Of a stretch of DNA of 57,071 nt, positions 45,341 to 52,007 are shown in pieces. Position 1 is the first letter of the stretch. Each line of letters opens with the position of its first letter. This stretch comes from a virus, in IMG/VR virus record IMGVR_UViG_3300021959_007110, positions 1 to 57,071 of that record. One strand, 5' to 3'. Under the pieces are notes generated by a model that saw only the letters and a list, made by a program, of their open reading frames with translations, was not told the origin of the DNA and did not search any database. The translations under genes were made by a program, and so were the position numbers.

Positions 45341-47083
45341 ATGAATTATAAAGAACTCAAACAACTTATCCAAAAACATAACCTTGCTTATTATGACAAC
45401 TCAGCATCGATGATTACAGACGCTGAGTATGATCAGTTATATGATAAACTTGAAGCAATCGAAAAGGCACAAGGTTGGCGAGACCACGATTCTCCTACTA
45501 AGCATGTAGGCGGTTCTGGGGGTAAAATCACTCACCCACATAAACTCTACTCACTCCGTAAAGTATATGCTATTGAAGAAGTAGATGATTTTATGTCAGT
45601 TAAACTTCCTAAAATTGATGGAGCTAATCTAACTCTTATTTATCGTAGAGGAAAACTGCGTATGGGATTGACTCGTGGTAATGGTGAGCAAGGTACAGAC
45701 GTAACACATCTTATTGGGATGTTGATTGGCGCTCCTGTCAAGATCGACACAGAAGAACATGAAGTAGTGCTTAATGGTGAGTGTGTTACTGAGAATAATG
45801 TAGAAAACTATCGTAACTATGTAAGCGGCGCACTTGGGCTTGATAGTCCTAGCGAGTTTGCGGAACGTAATATAAAATTTATTGTTCATGATTGGTTAGG
45901 CGTCAATATGAACTTTACAACACGTATGAAAATTGTTAAGAACATGGGATTCTATACAGTTCTTGATGATGAATCTTGGAATTACCCACAAGACGGTGTG
46001 GTGTACCGTACAGATTCTTGGGAACAAGAACGTAGTTTAGGTCACACTTCAAAGTACCCTAAGTTTGCAGTAGCTCTTAAAGAGCGTGAAACTCAAACAG
46101 CAATAACTATGTTAAAAGCAGTACAATGGACTATTGGACGCACAGGGCAAGTTAGTCCAACAGGCATCATTGACCCTGTAACTCTTGACGATGCAGAGAT
46201 TAGGCGTGTAACTCTTCATAATATTGGAATTATTCAAGAGCACAATCTTGGTCTAGGTGATATGATTGAGATTGAACGTGCAGGCGGGGTGATTCCAAAG
46301 TTTCTAAGAGTTATAGAACACTCACTACACAATGAAAAGATTACAAAACTATCTGCTGAAAAGGCCATAGGAGCAACTACAAAGCGAGATGGTCCTAGAC
46401 TAGTGGTCGCAGATAAGAATAATATAAACACATCAAAAGTTTTAGAACATTTTATCAAAACTATTGATATTAAAGGATTAGGCCCAGCTTCTGTAAAGAA
46501 GTTAGGTTTAACACACCCAGTCGATCTGTTTGACGGATTTTGTGATTGGGACAAGCTTGGTGCTAATGGCATCAAAGTGGAAGCTGAGATAGAAAGAACA
46601 AAGACTAAACCTTATGAAATTGTTCTTGCATCCCTTGGCATACCTGGATTAGGGAGATCTGCTAGTAAACTTGTTGTTAGTAAGATTCCTGCGTTCAGAA
46701 ATCTAAGAGATATTGAAACCACTTATATAAAAGGTATTGGTCCATCGACGATAGAATCAGTACTGTCTTGGCTTGAAGAAAATGAAGACTGGGTGTTAAC
46801 CTTACCTCTCCAACTTGAACAGAATGTGACGGTTGAAGAAGTAGTCGGAACCCCCGCTCGTAAAGTATGTATTACAGGTAAGATGGATATGACACGAAGT
46901 CAACTGTCAGATATACTGCAAGAAAAAGGATTTAAAGTATCTTCAACAGTCACTAAAGATTGTTACGCTTTAATAACCGGTGGAGATACTACATCTTCTA
47001 AATATAAAAAAGCAGTAACTCTAGGAGTAACCATTGTGGACTATTGGTCAAGCAAAAAGGATGTGATATCTGGTGATTTTTAA
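45341..47083 (+). CDS. ligA: NAD-dependent DNA ligase LigA without zinc finger
   Basis: A 580-residue protein. Domain Ia: HNLAYYDNSASMITDAEYDQ. Adenylation Lys in KLPKIDGANL (K-x-D-G) and GLTRGNGEQGTDVTH; OB fold and VQWTIGRTGQVSPTGIIDPV; HhH motifs IKGLGPASVKKLGL and LGIPGLGRSASKLV; C-terminal BRCT with VCITGKMDMTRSQLSDILQE. The four-Cys zinc finger that should lie between OB fold and HhH is absent: only four single Cys remain, scattered. It seals nicks using NAD. The host enzyme is about 90 residues longer. Placed between early regulators and a DNA-binding protein. Confidence 0.92.
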   Translation: MNYKELKQLIQKHNLAYYDNSASMITDAEYDQLYDKLEAIEKAQGWRDHDSPTKHVGGSGGKITHPHKLYSLRKVYAIEEVDDFMSVKLPKIDGANLTLIYRRGKLRMGLTRGNGEQGTDVTHLIGMLIGAPVKIDTEEHEVVLNGECVTENNVENYRNYVSGALGLDSPSEFAERNIKFIVHDWLGVNMNFTTRMKIVKNMGFYTVLDDESWNYPQDGVVYRTDSWEQERSLGHTSKYPKFAVALKERETQTAITMLKAVQWTIGRTGQVSPTGIIDPVTLDDAEIRRVTLHNIGIIQEHNLGLGDMIEIERAGGVIPKFLRVIEHSLHNEKITKLSAEKAIGATTKRDGPRLVVADKNNINTSKVLEHFIKTIDIKGLGPASVKKLGLTHPVDLFDGFCDWDKLGANGIKVEAEIERTKTKPYEIVLASLGIPGLGRSASKLVVSKIPAFRNLRDIETTYIKGIGPSTIESVLSWLEENEDWVLTLPLQLEQNVTVEEVVGTPARKVCITGKMDMTRSQLSDILQEKGFKVSSTVTKDCYALITGGDTTSSKYKKAVTLGVTIVDYWSSKKDVISGDF

Positions 47084-47127
47084 TATATTTAATAATGACC
47101 ACGAAAGCAGATACCGTCACATTTCAG

Positions 47128-47191
47128 TTGCTTCTCATAAAGTTTTTCTGTAATATCTATATATAAAGTCAAGAGAGACAATAATCTCTTG
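47128..47191 (+). promoter_or_regulatory. Promoter and leader hairpin of the HTH-repeat gene
   Basis: TTGCTT (47128-47133), 17 bases, TAATAT (47151-47156), then a hairpin CAAGAGA-N8-TCTCTTG (47170-47191) starting near +7. A 43-base stretch follows to the ATG at 47235. Confidence 0.55.
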
Positions 47192-47234
47192 GAAACATTC
47201 AACAACTAACTAAATGATCGAGGGGATCAACAAT

Positions 47235-47918
47235 ATGTCAAAATTTGAATATACTGAAGATATGGTAGCCCGTATGCACGATGTAGCTGCATCAGGTGTT
47301 ACTGAAGAGTCAATCGAAGGTCTTATGACTGAATTCGATTTTCCACGTCGTTCTGTAACTGCAAAGCTTCGTAAGCTTGGTTACGACGTACCTAAGAAGC
47401 CGGGCGCAGCTCCTGTTTTCTCAGCTGATGAGACAGACGCACTTGCTTCATTCTTGAATACTAATTCAGGAAATATGACTGCTGAAGAAATTGCTGAAGG
47501 ATTTATGAGCGGCAAATTCACTGCACGTCAAATCAACGGTAAAGCACTTTCATTGGAAATGACTTCACACGTGAAGCCAGCTGAAAAGAAAGTAACTCCA
47601 CGTACTTACTCAGATGATGAAGAAGCTAAGATCAGTGATATGGTCGATGGCGGTTCTTATCTTGAAGAGATTGCAGACGCAATGGGTCGTTCAGTCAACT
47701 CAATTCGTGGTAAACTGTTGTCAATGGGTCTTAAAGCTCCACAGCGTGATAAGAAGGCTGTTAAGTCAGATCCATATGAGGGTATCGAAGATATGCTCGA
47801 CCAAACTGTTGAAGAGATTGCAGAATCATTCGACAAAACAGTACGTGGCGTAAAGACTGTTCTTACACGCCGTGGACTAAGCTGCGCAGACTACACTCCG
47901 AAAGCTGCTGGCGAGTAA
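47235..47918 (+). CDS. DNA-binding protein with three HTH-like modules, 227 aa
   Basis: Start MSKFEYTEDMVARMHDVAAS (47235) has GAGGGG upstream; an earlier ATG at 47214 lacks it. Three similar modules: ESIEGLMTEFDFPRRSVTAKLRKLGYDVP, EEIAEGFMSGKFTARQINGKALSLEM and LEEIADAMGRSVNSIRGKLLSMGLKAP, plus a fourth partial VEEIAESFDKTVRGVKTVLTRRGL. Each has the helix-turn-helix pattern with A.KL..LG ends. Codons are biased to a few (GGT, CGT, GAA, CTT) unlike its neighbours, as in highly expressed genes. It has its own promoter, leader hairpin and terminator. Probably an abundant DNA-coating protein. Confidence 0.72.
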   Translation: MSKFEYTEDMVARMHDVAASGVTEESIEGLMTEFDFPRRSVTAKLRKLGYDVPKKPGAAPVFSADETDALASFLNTNSGNMTAEEIAEGFMSGKFTARQINGKALSLEMTSHVKPAEKKVTPRTYSDDEEAKISDMVDGGSYLEEIADAMGRSVNSIRGKLLSMGLKAPQRDKKAVKSDPYEGIEDMLDQTVEEIAESFDKTVRGVKTVLTRRGLSCADYTPKAAGE

Positions 47919-47945
47919 TTAATACTCACAATTGTGAATATTAAT
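47918..47945. repeat. 28-base imperfect palindrome
   Basis: ATTAATA-C-TCACAATTGTGA-A-TATTAAT, with a perfect 12-base core and one mismatch pair. Directly after the stop of the HTH-repeat gene and before its terminator; may be an operator for that protein or an mRNA 3' hairpin. Confidence 0.6.
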
Positions 47946-47979
47946 AAGGGGATGGCGGCAACGTCATCCCTTATCTTTT
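47946..47979 (+). terminator. Rho-independent terminator
   Basis: AAGGGGATG-GCGGCAAC-GTCATCCCTT stem (one bulge) followed by ATCTTTT, ending at the next ATG (47980). Confidence 0.7.
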
Positions 47980-48291
47980 ATGACAGAGAAAACTTTTATA
48001 CTCGAAACCTTACCTGATGAAGCCTTAGATGCTATACTGTCTCTACATCCAGAGGCCAAGGACAAGTACTTTTCAAAATTAGCATCTAACCAATACCCAA
48101 AAATAAATAAAGATTCAGAGCAATTCAAAGACCTTGTAGAAACCTTTATTAGTTCATTTTATATTGAAAAACTGTATAGAACTAATCGATTCTTTAATGA
48201 GAAGTTTACCCCGGTTTACACACAGAGTGGACTTATCAGAAACATTATCGCTGATATTTATTTTACCGATGACGACTTAATCACCCACTAA
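47980..48291 (+). CDS. Hypothetical protein, 103 aa
   Basis: Begins MTEKTFILETLPDEALDAIL at the first base after the terminator, so the start lacks a normal leader. Helical, with LSLHPEAKDKYFSKLASNQY, FKDLVETFISSFYIEKLYRT and IRNIIADIYFTDDDLITH. Not recognised. A start in the tail of a terminator suggests read-through expression only. Confidence 0.5.
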   Translation: MTEKTFILETLPDEALDAILSLHPEAKDKYFSKLASNQYPKINKDSEQFKDLVETFISSFYIEKLYRTNRFFNEKFTPVYTQSGLIRNIIADIYFTDDDLITH

Positions 48292-48306
48292 TAAACAACA
48301 ATCAAT

Positions 48307-48335
48307 TTGCACTCTTCTCTGTTTTTTGTTATTAT
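48307..48335 (+). promoter_or_regulatory. Promoter of the replication operon
   Basis: TTGCAC, 17 bases, TATTAT; an inverted repeat GTTATT...AATAAC overlaps the -10 box; AGGAG lies before the ATG at 48359. Confidence 0.6.
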
Positions 48336-48358
48336 ATACAAAATAACAGGAGATATGT

Positions 48359-49123
48359 ATGGCCGAAATCACAGAAGCAAAAATTCGCCAAGCAGTCTGG
48401 ATGATCAAAGCAAAAAAGACTAAAAAGTCTATTTGTGAGCATCTAGGTATTGCTTATAATACAAAACGTTTAGATCAAATCATTACTGACTTTTTTGCTA
48501 AAGAGGAGCGCGAAAAAGATTTACGTAAAAAAGCATCTAAAAAGATTTTTACAAAAGTTGAGAAACAAGCTATCGCTGATCATTATCTAGAAGGCGAAAC
48601 TCAATCTGCAATTGCAAAACAATACTATATTACGCCCGCACGTGTTAAAAAGTTCTTAATGGAAATGAACGTGCCTATTCGTGCGCGTGGAAAAAATAAA
48701 GAAGCAAAAGTAGATCATATTGTTCAAGATCTTGAAGTACGTTTTAACAAAGGTGAACGTGTATTTCTTGCCGAAAAGAATTGCTTTGCAGAGATTCGTG
48801 AAGTATACGACGAAGACTGGTTAGACGCACATGAAAATGGGTTTCAAAAATATATAGAAACATACCCTTTTAAACCAGGACGTACAGGTAAGGCGGGTAG
48901 ATATGCAGAACCAGCACAAGGTATTCACTATGAAATATACTGGATGCTGGAAGGTGAAATTTTACCTACTCGTAAACTAGATGCCTTCTTGCGTCAGCGT
49001 GAAAAAGTAAGTAAAATAATTGAAGAAACGGGTAGAGAATCCTATTTAGTATATCGTAAAGATGACTATGGAGGATATATGAGCGTTACTCGTGATAAAC
49101 TATTTCCAGTCAAGGCTACTTAA
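48359..49123 (+). CDS. Two-HTH DNA-binding protein, 254 aa
   Basis: MAEITEAKIRQAVWMIKAKK, TKKSICEHLGIAYNTKRLDQ (first HTH) and IADHYLEGETQSAIAKQYYI with TPARVKKFLMEMNVP (second HTH, recognition helix). The C-terminal half (VFLAEKNCFAEIREVYDEDW, HYEIYWMLEGEILPTRKLDA) is beta-rich and unknown. Comes just before the helicase with a one-base overlap, so it could be an origin-binding or helicase-loading protein. Inference. Confidence 0.65.
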   Translation: MAEITEAKIRQAVWMIKAKKTKKSICEHLGIAYNTKRLDQIITDFFAKEEREKDLRKKASKKIFTKVEKQAIADHYLEGETQSAIAKQYYITPARVKKFLMEMNVPIRARGKNKEAKVDHIVQDLEVRFNKGERVFLAEKNCFAEIREVYDEDWLDAHENGFQKYIETYPFKPGRTGKAGRYAEPAQGIHYEIYWMLEGEILPTRKLDAFLRQREKVSKIIEETGRESYLVYRKDDYGGYMSVTRDKLFPVKAT

Positions 49124-50511
49124 TGGCAATTGATTTACAAAAATTGACTCTGCGTAGATTATTAGATACGCAGAGTAACGATCTATACTCTAAATTACTG
49201 AATCAGTATTTCACAGGTATTAATTCGGTTCTATATGATAAAATCAAATCATTTTATAAAGCTAATACTCGTCTGCCTTCTACAGACGAGATTTTGACGT
49301 TGCGTAAAGATGCAGGTCTTCAAGAATATATTGAAAATCAAATATGCGCAGAAGATAATCACAACGAGCAAATTGCGGATGAATTTCTAGTAGCGCAACT
49401 TCAAGATTATTATATACGTGATGAAACTATTCATTTTATGGATAAGTTTATAGATCAGATGGATAATATGGAAAAAGTTGAAGTAGTAGATAAATTTCAA
49501 AATCATTTGTTACACCTAAATCAAGCTATTCCTCATGATGATGAGCTTTATGATGTCGCGGAACTTGAATTTTTTCCTAGCGAAGACGACTTTAAAATTT
49601 ATCCTTCAGGATTATCTAATGAATTCGACTCAGTTAATGGAGGATTCGCGACACAAGAATTAGTAATGCTAGGCGGGCGACGTGGCTCAGGTAAGTCTAT
49701 TATCTCTTTAAATCTTGCTTTAAATAGGTTCTTACAAGGAAATACAGTAGCCTTTTTTACCATTGAGATGCGCTATAAAGAAGTTTATGATAGGGTACTG
49801 TCTATTATATCTGGTGTACCCTTTCTTGATATTTTTAGAAATCAACTGACAGACGGTCAGAAGATTCAAATGGCTAAATCTAAATTTGAAAATTTCTACA
49901 AACCATCAGATAAAATAACTGAAATGATTAATGAGCTAGGATATACGAAAGATTTTAAAAACTTTGAGAAAAGAGTTAAAATTGAAAGACCAGAGCTTAA
50001 AGATAATAGATTATTTATGATTGACGATGAGTCTCTTACTCTTAACCGTATTGATCACTATTGTAATATGTTTTCATCTAAGTACCCGAACTATAATATG
50101 GCAGTGGTCGATTATGTAAATATTATTAAACATGATGATCAAAAAGATTGGAAAACACAAATTACTATTGCAGATAATCTGAAATCTTTATCAAGAAAAT
50201 ATGATCTCACTATGATATCTCCTTACCAGATAGACGCTTCTGGAGAAGCTCGGTTTGCAAAAGGTATTCTTGATGCAGCAGATCGCAGTTTTAACTTCTT
50301 TCCTCCTCCAGAAGATGCAGACAGGGAATTAGAAAGTAAAATATCAATTCATACTACTAAGATGAGAAATGGTAAGCATATGAGTTTTGATGTTCTCATG
50401 GATTGGAGTTGTGTTAAGATTAATCCAAATTCTTCTGAATTAATTAGTGAAAAACCACACAATGCTGTAAAGTTCGGAACTGATAAACAAGAAGGTGCTA
50501 AAGATTTATGA
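49123..50511 (+). CDS. DnaB-like replicative helicase
   Basis: A 462-residue protein. The RecA-like core begins LVMLGGRRGSGKSIISLNLA (Walker A GSGKS near 190), TVAFFTIEMRYKEVYDRVLS (motif with EM as in DnaB), NMAVVDYVNIIKHDDQKDWK (Walker B DY), LSRKYDLTMISPYQID (Q/D sensor) and a C-terminal Arg-finger region. The N-terminal 180 residues are a degenerate DnaB-N-like helical domain. Unwinds the viral fork in the 5'-3' direction. Located upstream of primase and polymerase. Confidence 0.9.
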   Translation: MAIDLQKLTLRRLLDTQSNDLYSKLLNQYFTGINSVLYDKIKSFYKANTRLPSTDEILTLRKDAGLQEYIENQICAEDNHNEQIADEFLVAQLQDYYIRDETIHFMDKFIDQMDNMEKVEVVDKFQNHLLHLNQAIPHDDELYDVAELEFFPSEDDFKIYPSGLSNEFDSVNGGFATQELVMLGGRRGSGKSIISLNLALNRFLQGNTVAFFTIEMRYKEVYDRVLSIISGVPFLDIFRNQLTDGQKIQMAKSKFENFYKPSDKITEMINELGYTKDFKNFEKRVKIERPELKDNRLFMIDDESLTLNRIDHYCNMFSSKYPNYNMAVVDYVNIIKHDDQKDWKTQITIADNLKSLSRKYDLTMISPYQIDASGEARFAKGILDAADRSFNFFPPPEDADRELESKISIHTTKMRNGKHMSFDVLMDWSCVKINPNSSELISEKPHNAVKFGTDKQEGAKDL

Positions 50512-50951
50512 ACGTAGTTTTGGTAACCGGAGGATTTGATCCCTTACATTCTGGGCATATTGCTTATTTTAAGGCAGCGCAAGAACTAGGTGATGAATTA
50601 TGGGTGGGTATAAATAGTAATGAGTGGCTTATTCGTAAAAAAGGTAAGTATTTTATGCATTTACGTGAGCGAGCTATTATTATAAAAAATCTACGTATGG
50701 TTGATCGCGTTATTACAAACTTCGATGATAGTAATGATAGTGCGAGTGGTGCAATACACAAAGCCTATTCTTTAGGAGCAGAGCACATTATATTTGCTAA
50801 TGGCGGTGATAGAGGTAGTACTAACACACCAGAACAGTATGATTTTAGGCACACGCCTAACATAGAATTTGTATTCGGAGTAGGTGGAGAAGATAAGAAA
50901 AATTCATCAAGTAAAATATTAAGGGAGTGGGAAAATGACAGCAGCAGCTGA
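50508..50951 (+). CDS. Cytidylyltransferase-family nucleotidyltransferase (RfaE/TagD-like)
   Basis: A 147-residue protein. MNVVLVTGGFDPLHSGHIAY contains the H-S-G-H motif (HxGH), WVGINSNEWLIRKKG follows and HLRERAIIIKNLRMVDRVI covers the second motif; KNSSSKILREWE is the C-terminal SSS.. signature. Family members activate sugars, glycerol-phosphate or bases with NTP. It overlaps helicase and next gene by four and 17 bases. Role could be glycan synthesis or base modification; a second relative lies at 54369. Confidence 0.85.
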   Translation: MNVVLVTGGFDPLHSGHIAYFKAAQELGDELWVGINSNEWLIRKKGKYFMHLRERAIIIKNLRMVDRVITNFDDSNDSASGAIHKAYSLGAEHIIFANGGDRGSTNTPEQYDFRHTPNIEFVFGVGGEDKKNSSSKILREWENDSSS

Positions 50952-51162
50952 AATACGAAAGAACATACTAACCGATAGAATGGATCAACTACAAGCTTTT
51001 ATGGAAGCAAATCATCACATGAAAAATGAAGCAGGTAATCAAGAAGTTTGGGATCTAATACTTAAGTTACAAAGATTTTGGGGAGCAATGGGTGACGAGG
51101 ATAAGGATTACGTAGAAGTCGCTAAAGTTGCAGTTTTGGAGAGACGTTCTTGGAACTTATAG
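50935..51162 (+). CDS. Hypothetical helical protein, 75 aa
   Basis: Begins MTAAAEIRKNILTDRMDQLQ, with AFMEANHHMKNEAGNQEVWD and LILKLQRFWGAMGDEDKDYV. All-helical, acidic end. Overlaps both flanking genes, between nucleotidyltransferase and primase, which suggests a replication accessory. Not recognised. Confidence 0.5.
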   Translation: MTAAAEIRKNILTDRMDQLQAFMEANHHMKNEAGNQEVWDLILKLQRFWGAMGDEDKDYVEVAKVAVLERRSWNL

Positions 51163-52007
51163 AATTATTAAATCATAGAGGGATAGAGTATAGAAAAACA
51201 AATAATCCTTCAGAGATTCTAATATCGTGTACTAGTGGCGAACATATAGATAAATCTCCTAGTTTATCGTATAATTTAGATAAGAATATGTTTCACTGTT
51301 GGAGTTGTGATTTTAGCGGAGGTATAACTAAATTTATGGCTTCTATTGGAGAAACCATAGTACTGGACGTAGATAGTAAGCAACCGTATAAAATTAAAAA
51401 ACTTAAAGATAAGTTAAGAAAGATTATTGAAATTGATGACATACACTTACCAACTGAGCGCAAGATCTTTGTTGGCGAATTTAAACAAATTGATGGCAAA
51501 ACCTTAAAAGAATTTCAAGCGTTTACAACAGATCAGATGGGAATGACAGATTACATTTGCTTTCCGGTCTATCAATTTGGTAAACTTAAGTTCATAGAAG
51601 GAAGATTAGCAAAGAATATCAGCGGTAAACCTAAATATTATCGTCGCCCACAAGCTGCTGCTGTTGCAGATTGTTTATTTCCTTTAGACAAAGTTAAAAA
51701 TACTAACTACGTAATTCTAGTAGAAGGTATATTTGATATGCTTAATATGTGGCAACTCGGTTATCATAACACTCTTTGTATATTTGGTGCTACTAATTTT
51801 GGTCGTAAGAAATTAGAGATATTAGATAGAATCGGTGTTACAAGAGTAGATATATTGATGGACCCCGATGCTCCAGGGCAAATGGCGGCAGGTAAGATAG
51901 CTGACGCACTTGACTCTAAGAACATTTTCTCTAGGAATATTAAGCTACCAGTAGGTACAGACCCCGGCGATTTAAACAAAAGACAAGCGGAGAAATATTT
52001 AATATGA
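51150..52007 (+). CDS. DNA primase (zinc finger and TOPRIM)
   Basis: TTG start at 51150, with GGAGAGACG before it. MELIELLNHRGIEYRKTNNP. Zinc-binding region ISCTSGEHIDKSPSLS and FHCWSCDFSGG (C, H, C, C). TOPRIM begins NYVILVEGIFDMLNMWQLGY (acidic E), LCIFGATNFGRKKLEIL and VDILMDPDAPGQMAAGK (D-x-D). 285 residues, so it lacks the DnaG C-terminal helicase-binding domain. Makes RNA primers for the viral fork. Overlaps the polymerase by four bases. Confidence 0.87.
   Translation: MELIELLNHRGIEYRKTNNPSEILISCTSGEHIDKSPSLSYNLDKNMFHCWSCDFSGGITKFMASIGETIVLDVDSKQPYKIKKLKDKLRKIIEIDDIHLPTERKIFVGEFKQIDGKTLKEFQAFTTDQMGMTDYICFPVYQFGKLKFIEGRLAKNISGKPKYYRRPQAAAVADCLFPLDKVKNTNYVILVEGIFDMLNMWQLGYHNTLCIFGATNFGRKKLEILDRIGVTRVDILMDPDAPGQMAAGKIADALDSKNIFSRNIKLPVGTDPGDLNKRQAEKYLI

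Noticed and set aside
45629-45889. Minus-strand frame inside ligA
   Set aside because: Antisense shadow; the sense frame is an unmistakable LigA adenylation domain.
47614-47853. Plus-strand 79-codon frame
   Set aside because: Out-of-frame shadow of the HTH-repeat gene, whose codon bias shows the real frame.
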